Positions 1 through 7,550 of a stretch of 64,000 nt of DNA are shown piece by piece. The stretch's first letter is position 1. Each line of letters starts with the position of its first letter. This DNA is from Streptomyces sp. NBC_00250 (GTDB lineage Bacteria > Actinomycetota > Actinomycetes > Streptomycetales > Streptomycetaceae): the NCBI RefSeq assembly GCF_036192275.1, contig NZ_CP108088.1, positions 6,697,501-6,761,500 on the forward strand, read 5' to 3'. The position numbers were made by a program, and so were the translations under genes. The notes beneath the pieces were generated by a model. The model saw nothing but the letters and a program-made list of their open reading frames with translations, was not told the origin of the DNA and made no database searches.

Positions 1-2
1 CC

Positions 3-413
3 ACCGTCGAGGACCTGGCCGGCTCCATCGAGTGCATGTTCTTCCCGGCCACCTACCAGCTGGTCTCCACCCAGCTGGTCGAGGACACGGTCGTCTTCGT
101 CAAGGGACGGCTCGACAAGCGCGAGGACGTGCCCCGGCTCGTCGCCATGGAGCTGATGGTCCCCGACGTGTCGAACGCCGGGACCAACGCGCCGGTGATC
201 CTCACCATCCCCACCGTCAAGGTGACCCCGCCGATGGTCACCCGGCTCGGCGAGATCCTGGGCCACCACAAGGGCAACACCGAGGTACGGATCAAGCTCC
301 AGGGCCCCCGGACCACGACCGTGCTCCGGCTCGACCGGCACCGGGTGCAGGCCGATCCGGCCCTCTTCGGCGACCTGAAGGTGCTGCTCGGCCCGTCCTG
401 CCTGGCCGGCTGA
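3..413 (+). CDS. dnaE: DNA polymerase III alpha subunit, C-terminal end (partial)
   Basis: This is the 3' end of a gene that begins before the window; the reading frame is open from base 3. The 136 visible residues match the C-terminal OB-fold region of bacterial DnaE, which follows the polymerase core and tandem HhH motifs and helps bind single-stranded template. Recognisable stretches are GSIECMFFPATYQ near the edge, VAMELMVPD in the middle and the closing DPALFGDLKVLLGP. The catalytic PHP and palm domains lie outside the window. The gene converges on a small minus-strand gene, with a strong bidirectional hairpin between them. Confidence 0.85.
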   Translation, partial: TVEDLAGSIECMFFPATYQLVSTQLVEDTVVFVKGRLDKREDVPRLVAMELMVPDVSNAGTNAPVILTIPTVKVTPPMVTRLGEILGHHKGNTEVRIKLQGPRTTTVLRLDRHRVQADPALFGDLKVLLGPSCLAG

Positions 414-461
414 TCATCCGTCCCTCCCGGTCCGGCCGGGAGGGACCTCCCGAACACGCGC

Positions 462-495
462 AAGGGGCGCGCCCGTCGTCACGGGCGCGCCCCTT
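462..495. terminator. Bidirectional Rho-independent terminator
   Basis: A perfect 15-bp stem (462-476 with 481-495) closes on a 4-nt loop (CGTC). It ends in CCCTTT on the plus strand and starts with AAGGGG, so it can serve both dnaE and the convergent small gene at 514-690. There is no long U-tract, which is normal for Streptomyces. Confidence 0.85.
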
Positions 496-513
496 TGCCG
501 TACGCGGACGCCG

Positions 514-690
514 TCAGTTGTGGCCGAAGCGCTTCTGACGGCCCTTGCGGGCCACGTCGCTCGGCAGGACCTGAGACGCACGCTGTGACGCCTCGGACTC
601 CAACGCCGACTGCTGCGCCTGCTGGGCGCCGCGCTCGGCCGGGGACTGCTGCTGCTTCTGACTGCGGTTCTGGTTGCGGTTCTTGGCCAT
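514..690 (-). CDS. Small basic Gln/Arg-rich hypothetical protein (58 aa)
   Basis: The protein begins MAKNRNQNRSQKQQQSP and ends RKGRQKRFGHN. It is rich in Gln, Arg, Lys, Asn and Ser, has no hydrophobic core and is probably largely disordered. The start is well supported: GAGGAGGC lies 5 bases before the ATG. No enzymatic motif is visible. The basic N- and C-terminal patches would suit nucleic-acid binding, but that is inference only. I recall similar short basic proteins from other streptomycetes but cannot name a characterised family. It is transcribed toward dnaE and shares its terminator. Confidence 0.75.
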   Translation of the reverse strand: MAKNRNQNRSQKQQQSPAERGAQQAQQSALESEASQRASQVLPSDVARKGRQKRFGHN

Positions 691-914
691 GGGGATGCCT
701 CCTCAAAGGGACCTAGGGGCCAGGGCCCTTTGAGATTCACATACCGCACGAACCGCCGCATGTTGGATCATTACGGAGCGTAAGGGCCTCGTGAACGTGA
801 TATCCGCCACGCCGATGATCCAGTTCCGACCGTCGAGCCCCCGCCCTTCGGGCAGACTCGAAGGAAATCCGAAGCAACTTCCGATCCCGAGGTTCCCGAA
901 AGAGGGTGGAACAC

Positions 915-2276
915 GTGGACCGCTGCGTCGTCCTGGTGGACGCCGGCTACCTGCTGGGTGCCGCCGCCAGTCTTCTCGCCGGGGAACCGGCCCGCTCCAG
1001 GATCACCGTCGATCACGCCGGGCTCATCCAGCAGCTGCGCCAGCGCGCCGAGGCCGAGACAGCGCTGCCCCTCCTGCGGATCTACTGGTTCGACGGTGCG
1101 CCCGACCGGGTGCCCCAGCCCGAGCACCGCAGACTACGGGTGATGCCCCGGGTCACCGTCCGGCTGGGCGCCCTGACGAGGAGCGACGGACGCTGGGCGC
1201 AGAAGGGCGTCGACGCGGCCATGCACACCGAGCTGACCGAGCTCGCCAGGAACCGGGCCTGCTCCGACATCGTGCTCGTCACCGGCGACGGCGATCTGCT
1301 GCCCGGTCTGATGTCGGCCAAGGAGCACGGCGTCGCCGTCCACCTCTGGGCCGTCCAGGCCGCCGACGGCGACTACAACCAGTCCGAGGACCTGGTCGCC
1401 GAGGCCGACGAACGCCGTGTGCTGGACCGGACCTGGATCACCCGGGCCGTCCGCGCCAAGGACCTCACGGGGATCTGTTCGCCCCCGCCCGCCCCGCGCC
1501 CCGAGATCGCCGCCATCCTCTCCGCGCCGCTGCCCGAGGCGGCCCTGGCCGCCTCCGCCGAACGGGCCGCCGAGGCGGCGGCCGCCGGCGGGGCCTCCGG
1601 CGAGGTCGCCACCGCCAACGGCAACGGCCACGCGGGCAACGGTCACCTCCACCACGGCAACGGCCACACCCACGGCACCGGTCACCTCCGGGAGGACGAC
1701 CACGGCCACGGCGCCGGGGCCGGCGTCCCCGCCCCGGCCGGCGGGAAGGGCGTCCCCACCCCCAAGGACCTCGCGGGACTGCGCGCCCCCGGCGCCGCCC
1801 CCGCCACCCCGGGCGCCCCCGTGCCACAGGGCGCGAGCGCCCTCCGCTGGTCCTCCGACCGGGGCTGGGTCGAGCGCCCCGCCCCCACGCTCGGCGAACC
1901 GGCCGAGACCGCCTCCCTGCCCACCCTCGCCGCCCTCACCAGTGCCGAGCAGCGCTGGGCGGACCGCGAAGAGGACATCACCACCGTCGGCGGCGATCCG
2001 TTCGAGGTCGGACAGGTGTTCGCCCGCCGGTGGATGGAGCGGCTTCCCGAGCAGAGCCACGTCTCGAAGCTGTCCACCCTCTACCCCCGCATCCCGCACC
2101 GCATCGACGGCGAACTCCTCCGGTACGCCGCCCGATTCGGGCTGCTCGCCCACAAGGACGACCAGATCGACGAGCACGACCGGTATGCGATCCGGGCGGG
2201 ATTCTGGCGCGAGATCGACGTCCGGGCCGCCGCCGAACACGCCCCCGCGCCCGGAGCGGGCCCGGCGACCCCGTAG
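915..2276 (+). CDS. NYN-domain protein, probable PIN-like RNase
   Basis: Residues about 1-150 form a NYN/LabA-like PIN-fold domain. It carries the acidic residues expected of a metal-dependent nuclease: VLVDAGYLL at the N-terminus, GVDAAMHTEL in the middle and VTGDGDLLPG. A low-complexity linker follows (about residues 195-310), rich in Ala, Pro and Gly and containing NGNGH/HGNGHTH-type repeats. A conserved C-terminal domain (about 350-450) ends the protein; I do not recognise it. I chose GTG at 915 because GAGGGTGGA sits 4-5 bases upstream; GTG at 906 is in frame but has no spacing to an SD. The ABC transporter genes follow 11 bp downstream. The RNA substrate cannot be inferred. Confidence 0.8.
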   Translation: MDRCVVLVDAGYLLGAAASLLAGEPARSRITVDHAGLIQQLRQRAEAETALPLLRIYWFDGAPDRVPQPEHRRLRVMPRVTVRLGALTRSDGRWAQKGVDAAMHTELTELARNRACSDIVLVTGDGDLLPGLMSAKEHGVAVHLWAVQAADGDYNQSEDLVAEADERRVLDRTWITRAVRAKDLTGICSPPPAPRPEIAAILSAPLPEAALAASAERAAEAAAAGGASGEVATANGNGHAGNGHLHHGNGHTHGTGHLREDDHGHGAGAGVPAPAGGKGVPTPKDLAGLRAPGAAPATPGAPVPQGASALRWSSDRGWVERPAPTLGEPAETASLPTLAALTSAEQRWADREEDITTVGGDPFEVGQVFARRWMERLPEQSHVSKLSTLYPRIPHRIDGELLRYAARFGLLAHKDDQIDEHDRYAIRAGFWREIDVRAAAEHAPAPGAGPATP

Positions 2277-2287
2277 GCTCTTCCCCC

Positions 2288-3268
2288 GTGAGTACGGTGT
2301 GCGTGGTGCGGGACCTGGTCAAGACGTACCCCGCCACGCGCGGCGGGCGCGGTGCGCCCGCGACACCCGAGGTGCGGGCCACCGACGGGATCAGTCTCGA
2401 CGTGCGCGGCGGCGAGATCTTCGGCCTGCTCGGCCCCAACGGCGCCGGCAAGTCCACCCTCGTCCGCCAGCTCACCGGGCTCCTGCGCCCCGACTCCGGC
2501 AGCGTCCGGCTCCTCGGCCACGACCTGGTGCGCCACCCCGAGCGGGCGTCCCGGCTCCTCGCCTACCTCGGCCAGGAGTCCACCGCCCTCGACGAGCTGA
2601 CCGTCGCCCTCGCCGCCGAGACCACCGGGCGGCTGCGCGGCCTCACCGCCCACGACGCGCGCGCCGAGCGCGACACCGTCCTGGACGAGCTCGGCCTCGG
2701 CGCGCTCGCCTCCCGGCCGCTCAGGAAGCTCTCCGGCGGCCAGCGCAGGCTCGCCTGCTTCGCCGCCGCGCTCGTCGGCGAGCGCCCCGTCCTCGTCCTC
2801 GACGAGCCCACCACCGGCATGGACCCGGTCGCCCGCCGCGCCGTCTGGGCGGCCGTCGACCGGCGACGCGCCGAACACGGCACCACCGTGCTGCTCGTCA
2901 CCCACAACGTCATCGAGGCCGAGACCGTCCTCGACCGGGTCGCCGTCCTCGAACACGGCAAGGTCATCGCCTGCGACACCCCCGCCGGACTCAAGGAACG
3001 CGTCGCGGGCGAGATCCGCGTCGAACTGGTCTGGCGCGAGTCGGCGCCCCTCGACCTGCCCGAGGTCGCCGCGCTGCGCGCACTCGCCCAGGAGACGGGA
3101 CGGCGCTGGATCCTCCGGCTCGCCCCGGACGCGGCCCGCGCGGCCGTCGCCACCGTCACCGGCGGCGCCGCGTTCGCCGCGCTCGACGACTTCACGCTCG
3201 CCACGCCCAGCCTGGAGGACGTGTACCTGGCGCTGGGCGGCGCGAACGAGGGGCTGGTGAAGGCGTGA
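2288..3268 (+). CDS. ABC transporter ATP-binding protein (ABC-2 exporter type)
   Basis: This 326-aa ATPase has Walker A GPNGAGKST, Q-loop LGQES, signature LSGGQ, Walker B VLVLDEP and switch His in VTHN. The order and the C-terminal extension (about residues 230-326) are typical of DrrA/NodI-like exporters. It would energise export through the membrane protein encoded just downstream. The GTG start at 2288 follows the NYN gene closely. Its stop codon overlaps a short open frame made of 18-bp repeats that leads directly into the permease gene. The substrate is unknown; drug or lipid export is the family norm. Confidence 0.9.
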   Translation: MSTVCVVRDLVKTYPATRGGRGAPATPEVRATDGISLDVRGGEIFGLLGPNGAGKSTLVRQLTGLLRPDSGSVRLLGHDLVRHPERASRLLAYLGQESTALDELTVALAAETTGRLRGLTAHDARAERDTVLDELGLGALASRPLRKLSGGQRRLACFAAALVGERPVLVLDEPTTGMDPVARRAVWAAVDRRRAEHGTTVLLVTHNVIEAETVLDRVAVLEHGKVIACDTPAGLKERVAGEIRVELVWRESAPLDLPEVAALRALAQETGRRWILRLAPDAARAAVATVTGGAAFAALDDFTLATPSLEDVYLALGGANEGLVKA

Positions 3269-3290
3269 CCGGTGACGGCGTGACCCCTCG

Positions 3291-3434
3291 CGTGACCCTT
3301 GCCTCTCACGTGGACCTTGCCTCTCAAATGGACCTTGCCTTTCGCGTGGACCTTGCCTCTCACGCAGCCCGTGTGCCGCACGTGACCCGTGCACCTCACG
3401 GTCTGCCCGTACCGCACGTCACCCCCAGGAGCTG
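3291..3434. repeat. 18-bp minisatellite filling the ABC ATPase-permease junction
   Basis: About eight units of 18 bp run head to tail. The first four (3291, 3309, 3327, 3345) are close copies of CGTGGACCTTGCCTCTCA; the last four (3363, 3381, 3399, 3417) are degenerate but keep the period and the CA/CG junctions. Because 18 is a multiple of three, one frame stays open from GTG 3265 to TGA 3444 (59 codons, repeating DLASHV-like hexapeptides). That frame overlaps the ATPase stop and the permease start by GTGA. It uses more T-ending codons than its neighbours, so I regard it as repeat expansion that may couple translation rather than a proven protein. Confidence 0.8.
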
Positions 3435-3440
3435 TACGCA

Positions 3441-4268
3441 GTGAGCACCGTGCCCGCCGAGGCCCTGCCGACCGGCGCGCTTTCCGTCCGGGAGCACGAC
3501 GACGAGGAGGCCGCCGCGCCCCTCGCCCCGCGCGCCCGGCTGCTGCCGGCCCTGGCCGCCGTCTACCGCGCGCAGCTCTCCCGCGCCCGGGTCGCCCGCA
3601 TCCCGCTGCTCTTCGTCGCCACCTTCCAGTCCATCGGGATCATGGTCCTGATGCGCGGGGTCGTCGACGGGGGCTCCGAGGCACGCGCCGTCGTGGCCGG
3701 ATCCACCGTCCTCGTCGTCGCCTTCGTCGCGCTCAACCTGCTCGCCCAGTACTTCGGACAGCTGCGGGCCACCGGCGGCCTCGACCACTACGCCACCCTG
3801 CCCGTGCCGCCCGCCGCCGTCGTGCTCGGCGCCGCAGGGGCGTACGCCTCCTTCACCGTGCCCGGGACGGCCGTCACCGCCGTCGTCGGTTCCGTGCTCT
3901 TCGGGCTGCCGCTCGGCCACCTCTGGATCCTCGCCGCCGTCGTGCCGCTCGCCGGAGCCGCGCTCGCCGGGCTCGGCGCGGCCCTCGGGCTCCTCGCGCC
4001 CCGGCAGGAGTTCGCCACCCTCCTCGGCCAGCTCGGCATGTCAGCCGCCCTGCTCCTGGGCGTGCTCCCGGCGGAGCGGCTGCCGGGGCCCATCGGCTGG
4101 GCCCGGGACCTGCTGCCGTCGACGTACGGCGTGGAGGCCCTGGCCCGCACGTTCGACCCGCGTCCCGACTGGGCTGTCGTCGCCCTCGACCTCGCCGTGT
4201 GCGGGGTGGTCGGCGTGGTCTCCCTGGCCGTCGCCACCTGGGCGTACCGGCGGGCCGCCGTCCGCTGA
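3441..4268 (+). CDS. ABC-2 type transporter permease
   Basis: The 275-aa product has a short charged N-terminus (about residues 1-50) followed by roughly six hydrophobic segments. Examples are IPLLFVATFQSIGIMVLM, AVVAGSTVLVVAFVALNLL, AVVPLAGAALAGLGAALGLL, LGMSAALLLGVL and a final segment near AVCGVVGVVSLAVATWAYR. This is the usual layout of an ABC-2 membrane subunit. It forms the channel for the ATPase encoded immediately upstream. The GTG start at 3441 is preceded by AGGAGCTG and overlaps the end of the repeat frame. The exported compound is unknown. Confidence 0.85.
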   Translation: MSTVPAEALPTGALSVREHDDEEAAAPLAPRARLLPALAAVYRAQLSRARVARIPLLFVATFQSIGIMVLMRGVVDGGSEARAVVAGSTVLVVAFVALNLLAQYFGQLRATGGLDHYATLPVPPAAVVLGAAGAYASFTVPGTAVTAVVGSVLFGLPLGHLWILAAVVPLAGAALAGLGAALGLLAPRQEFATLLGQLGMSAALLLGVLPAERLPGPIGWARDLLPSTYGVEALARTFDPRPDWAVVALDLAVCGVVGVVSLAVATWAYRRAAVR

Positions 4269-4290
4269 GGCGGGCCACAGACACACCTGG

Positions 4291-4303
4291 CACGATGGCG
4301 GGG
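4291..4303 (+). promoter_or_regulatory. Leaderless promoter -10 for the 4303 gene
   Basis: The hexamer CACGAT at 4291-4296 ends 6 nt before the GTG start at 4303, and there is no Shine-Dalgarno sequence. The same arrangement (CACAAT, 6 nt, ATG) is seen before hisI. Confidence 0.4.
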
Positions 4304-4944
4304 TGACCGCACCCCTGACTCCGCCTCACCAGCCATCGCCGCACGACCCCGACTGGCCTCCGCCGCCCCCGCCGATGCACGGCCCGGCCGGGGACCCGAT
4401 CACGATGGCCGAGGTCCTGCAGGGTGTCCTGGTCACCGTCGTCTCGGCGATCGCGGGGGCGCTGCTCGGAGTGCTGTGGCTGAATCTGGCCCCGCGGATC
4501 CTGCTCATCTCGGACGGCAAGGGTGTCTACCTCCGCAACTCGGAGGGGGAAGCGGCGATCGGCGCGGACGGAACGTTCGTCCTTCTCGCGCTGGCCTTCG
4601 GCGCGGTCGCCGCGCTCGTCGTCTTCCTCGCGCGCCGCAAGGGCGGCGTGCCGCTCGTCCTCGGTCTCGCGCTCGGCGGTGTCCTCGGCTCGCTGCTCGC
4701 CTGGGGCCTCGGGACGTCCTTCGGCCCGACGAGCGACGTGGTCGCCCACGCCAAGGCCGTCGGCCCCAGCATCGCCTTCGAGGCACCGCTCGAACTGAAC
4801 TTCGCGGCCGCCGCGATGCTGGCCTGGCCGCTCGCCGCGATGATCGTGCACCTGGCGCTCACGGCCCTCTTCGGCCCGCGCGACCCGGAACCCGAACCGT
4901 GGGGCGAGTCGAAGCCGTACACCCAGGGCCCGAGCCCGAGCTGA
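4303..4944 (+). CDS. DUF2567-like membrane protein (213 aa)
   Basis: A Pro-rich cytoplasmic N-terminus (about 45 residues) is followed by four hydrophobic segments: VLVTVVSAIAGALLGVLWL, TFVLLALAFGAVAALVVFLA, PLVLGLALGGVLGSLLAWGL and AAAMLAWPLAAMIVHLALTALF. This resembles the actinobacterial DUF2567 family, whose function is unknown. The GTG start has no SD but a -10-like element at the right distance for a leaderless transcript. It lies 34 bp after the ABC permease and is more likely a separate transcription unit than a transporter subunit. The C-terminal tail is short, acidic and Pro-rich. Confidence 0.7.
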   Translation: MTAPLTPPHQPSPHDPDWPPPPPPMHGPAGDPITMAEVLQGVLVTVVSAIAGALLGVLWLNLAPRILLISDGKGVYLRNSEGEAAIGADGTFVLLALAFGAVAALVVFLARRKGGVPLVLGLALGGVLGSLLAWGLGTSFGPTSDVVAHAKAVGPSIAFEAPLELNFAAAAMLAWPLAAMIVHLALTALFGPRDPEPEPWGESKPYTQGPSPS

Positions 4945-4974
4945 AGGTAGCGGTCCTCCGTCCCCGGTCACCTT

Positions 4975-4998
4975 CCGGGGGCGGTTCGCTGCCCCCGG
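4975..4998. terminator. Hairpin terminator between convergent genes
   Basis: An 8-bp stem CCGGGGGC/GCCCCCGG (4975-4982 with 4991-4998) has an 8-nt loop. It is nested inside a weaker outer pairing GGTAGC/GCTACC (4946-4951 with 4998-5003). It lies between the plus-strand gene ending at 4944 and ybaK ending at 5033. Confidence 0.65.
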
Positions 4999-5032
4999 CT
5001 ACCTTCCTGGCCTTGGGGAGGCCGCGCCGACG

Positions 5033-5530
5033 TCAGGCGCGGCCGATCGGGGCCACGACCGCCGCCGTGAGCGCGGCCAGGTCGGAGGGGGAGAGCTCCA
5101 CCTCAAGACCGCGCCGGCCCGCCGAGATGCAGATGGACGCGTGCTCCGAGGCCGAGGCGTCGAGGACCGTGCGGAGCCGCTTGCGCTGGCCGAGCGGGGA
5201 GATGCCGCCCCGGACATAGCCCGTGGTGCGCTCCGCCGCCCCCGGGTCCGCCATCGCCGCGCGCTTGCCGCCGACCGCCGAGGCCAGCGCCTTCAGGTCG
5301 AGCTGGCCCGCGACCGGGACCACCGCGACCGTCAGCTCGCCGTCGACGTCCGCCACCAGGGTCTTGAAGACCCTCTCCGGGGAGACCCCGAGGGCCTCCG
5401 CCGCCTCCTCGCCGTACGAGGGGGAGGCCGGGTCGTGCTCGTACGCGTGCAGGGTGAACCGGGTGCCGGCCGCCGTCAGGGCCACCGTCGCCGGGGTGCC
5501 GCCGCTGTTCTTCTTCTGCTTCTTCGCCAC
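5033..5530 (-). CDS. ybaK: Cys-tRNA(Pro)/Cys-tRNA(Cys) deacylase, YbaK/EbsC family
   Basis: The 165-aa protein is a standard-length YbaK, a stand-alone relative of the ProRS editing domain that hydrolyses Cys-tRNA(Pro). Family signatures include YGEEAAEALGV, VFKTLVADVDG, AVVPVAGQLDLKALA, GGKRAAMADP and GYVRGGISPLGQRK. The N-terminus is a short Lys-rich stretch (AKKQKKNSGG). The GTG start at 5530 is supported by GAGGAAG upstream. Between this gene and the next is a GC-rich run of imperfect GGGTCGGCTCGGT-like units (about 5540-5600) with no gene. Confidence 0.88.
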   Translation of the reverse strand: MAKKQKKNSGGTPATVALTAAGTRFTLHAYEHDPASPSYGEEAAEALGVSPERVFKTLVADVDGELTVAVVPVAGQLDLKALASAVGGKRAAMADPGAAERTTGYVRGGISPLGQRKRLRTVLDASASEHASICISAGRRGLEVELSPSDLAALTAAVVAPIGRA

Positions 5531-5596
5531 GCGCGCTCTTCCTCGGCTCGGGTCGGCTCGGTTCGGGTCGGCTCGGTACGGCTCAGCCCGGTCGGC

Positions 5597-6334
5597 TCAG
5601 TTCGGGTACGTCGGGGCCTGCGTCAGGTCCACCACCGGCAGCGACGGCAGATGCCGCAGCACCGCCGTCTCCGCGCGCAGCAGCGTCAGCTCCTCGCGCA
5701 GCCGGGTCGCGGTGTCCGGAGCCTGGAGCAGCCGCTGCTTCGACGGTGTGTCGAGCACCGCCGCCGCCGCGACCAGGTACGACACCACCGAGGGGTCGTC
5801 CGGCAGCTCACTCGTCGTCAGCGAACGCTCGCGCGCCCCCGCGAGCCGCTTCTGGTAGCTGCGGAAGGCCCGGAGCACCCCCTCGGAGAGGGTGCCGGCC
5901 TCCTCGCCCTGCTCCTCCGGGATCTCCTCGACCTCGGCGACCAGGAACGGCCCGCTCGCGTCGACCGACAGCAGCTTCACCCGGGTCGTGCCGGTGGCCG
6001 TCACCTCGTAGCTGCCGTCGGCGCGCTCCCGGATCTGCACCGCGTCGGCGATACAGCCGACCCGGTGGAAGGACTGGATGGGGTCGGAGCCGAAGCCCGC
6101 GGCCGGGCCCTTCTCCGGCAGCGCCGTCTGGTCCGGCATGCCGGGGGCGGTCGGCGCGACCTCGCGGCCGTCACGGATGGCGACGACCGCGAAGCGGCGG
6201 GGCTCCGAGTCGTCGATCGTGAGCAGCTCGCGCATCATGGCGCGATAACGCTCCTCGAAGACGTTCAGCGGCAGCACGAGGCCAGGGAACAGCACCGCGT
6301 TGAGCGGGAAGAGAGGCAGGCGAGCGGTGGTCAC
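5597..6334 (-). CDS. Lon-type substrate-binding (N-terminal) domain protein
   Basis: The 245-aa product is a free-standing LON N-terminal-like domain without the AAA+ or protease modules of Lon. Typical signatures are LPLFPLNAVLFPGLVLPLNVFEERY at the start, VGCIADAVQIRE and GTTRVKLL. The second half (about residues 120-245) is helical. Such proteins are thought to recognise substrates or partners, but no reaction is established. I chose GTG at 6334. TAGGCT lies 8 nt upstream, with its TAG doubling as the stop codon of the preceding gene, so the transcript may be leaderless. Confidence 0.85.
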   Translation of the reverse strand: MTTARLPLFPLNAVLFPGLVLPLNVFEERYRAMMRELLTIDDSEPRRFAVVAIRDGREVAPTAPGMPDQTALPEKGPAAGFGSDPIQSFHRVGCIADAVQIRERADGSYEVTATGTTRVKLLSVDASGPFLVAEVEEIPEEQGEEAGTLSEGVLRAFRSYQKRLAGARERSLTTSELPDDPSVVSYLVAAAAVLDTPSKQRLLQAPDTATRLREELTLLRAETAVLRHLPSLPVVDLTQAPTYPN

Positions 6335-6345
6335 AGCGGTCAAGC

Positions 6346-7398
6346 CTAATGGCCGCCGGGCCCGCCCCGTCCGGCCCGTCCGTCTCCGATGTCCCAGAGG
6401 GGCGTACGGCGGGCCAGCTCGGTCCCGACCCGGTCCCGCGCGGCGAGGAACCCGCGCAGCGGATCCTCCCGTACGGCTCCCCGCCCGGCACCTCGCGCGG
6501 ACCCCCACGGGAACGAGGTCGCGTGGACCCCGATCCGGCCGAACTCCTCCCGCGCCTCCTCCCACCGCGCCCGCTCGACCAGCACGTACGCCAGCAGATT
6601 GCGGACCTCGGCCGGCCACGGGTCGCCCGCGGGGAAGACCGCCGACAGGGCCAGGGCACGGTCCGCCGCCCGGTCGATCCGCGCCTCCGGCACGGACGGG
6701 TCCCGGTCCGGCGGCACCCGGAGCCGGTCGTGGGCCGCGCGGACCGGCAGCGCCCGCACGAGCGAGTCCGGGGCGGCATCGTCCGCCGCCTGCTCGGCGA
6801 AGTCGAAGGCGGCCCGGTGGGAGCCGTACCACTGCGCGGACAGGTACTTCAGGGCCGCGACGTGACTGCCGTAGTGGTGCGGGGAGCGGCGCACGGCCTG
6901 CTCCCAGAGCGACTCGAAGACGGCGGGCCCGGCGTGCGCCCCGCGCGCGTGGTCCAGGGCGAGACGCCACGGCACCGGGTCGTGCGGGGCCCCCTCCGTG
7001 ACGCTGCGGATCAGCGGCCCGAGCTCGCGCAGCCGCTCCGCCCGCGCGGGCGACTCCCAGGCCCTGCGGACGGCGAGCTGAGCCGTGACGAGCAGCGCGT
7101 CGGGGTCGCCGGGCGCGGCGGAGAGCCAGTGGGTCAGCCAGTCGTCCCTGCTGTACGCGAAGGTGGCGAGCCGGGTGACGTACCGGTCGCGGTCCTCCCA
7201 CTCACCGGCGTCCCGGGTGGTGGCGAGCAGCTTCGCGGCGGGCTCCGGGTCGGCGAGCGCGGCGGCGACCAGGGCGGGGGCGAGCCGCTCGTCCGGGGCG
7301 TCGAGCAGCACGTCGTCGGCCGGCACGAACCCGGCGGTGAGCCGCGGGGAGTGCCGGGCCGAACGGACGGAGCCGATCAGGGAACGGAGCAAGCACAT
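6346..7398 (-). CDS. Conserved hypothetical protein with TPR-like helices (350 aa)
   Basis: The sequence is Ala/Arg-rich and predicted mostly helical. Repeated patterns such as APALVAAALADPEPAAKLLA, DALLVTAQLAVRRAWE and LLAYVLVERARWEEAREEFGRIG resemble tetratricopeptide-type hairpins. A conserved-looking core HHYGSHVAALKYLSAQWYGSH is at about residues 175-195. There is no signal peptide, membrane segment or catalytic motif. It ends 12 bp before the Lon-domain gene on the same strand, so the two may be functionally linked. I do not recognise a named family. Confidence 0.7.
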   Translation of the reverse strand: MCLLRSLIGSVRSARHSPRLTAGFVPADDVLLDAPDERLAPALVAAALADPEPAAKLLATTRDAGEWEDRDRYVTRLATFAYSRDDWLTHWLSAAPGDPDALLVTAQLAVRRAWESPARAERLRELGPLIRSVTEGAPHDPVPWRLALDHARGAHAGPAVFESLWEQAVRRSPHHYGSHVAALKYLSAQWYGSHRAAFDFAEQAADDAAPDSLVRALPVRAAHDRLRVPPDRDPSVPEARIDRAADRALALSAVFPAGDPWPAEVRNLLAYVLVERARWEEAREEFGRIGVHATSFPWGSARGAGRGAVREDPLRGFLAARDRVGTELARRTPLWDIGDGRAGRGGPGGH

Positions 7399-7487
7399 GG
7401 TGCGACGTATTGTCTCCCGTCCCCTCCCGCGCCCGCAGCCCGCCTCACGCCCCTCACACCAAACCTCCGCCGCCTCACCCCCTGCCA

Positions 7488-7550
7488 GGCACGGTGGTCA
7501 CCGCGCCTCCTCACCTCAGCGCGGCACGGTGGTCACCGCGCCTCGTCACC
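7488..7550. repeat. 35-bp tandem duplication (two 28-bp copies)
   Basis: Two copies of a 28-bp unit beginning GGCACGGTGGTCACC (7488-7515 and 7523-7550) differ at a single base. The second copy runs over the stop codon (7546-7548) of the gene at 7546-9171, so the duplication lies at the 3' boundary of that gene. The rest of 7399-7545 holds no gene. Confidence 0.75.

Noticed and set aside
791..3268. A single 825-codon open frame covering the NYN and ABC genes
   Set aside because: Only its 3' part from GTG 2288 is coding in this frame (ABC ATPase). The upstream part is an Arg/Pro-rich shadow of the NYN gene in another frame.
3265..3444. Calling the repeat-encoded 59-codon frame a protein gene
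   Set aside because: It is open and coupled on both sides, but codon use differs from neighbours and every residue block comes from the 18-bp repeat; kept as a repeat and a finding only.
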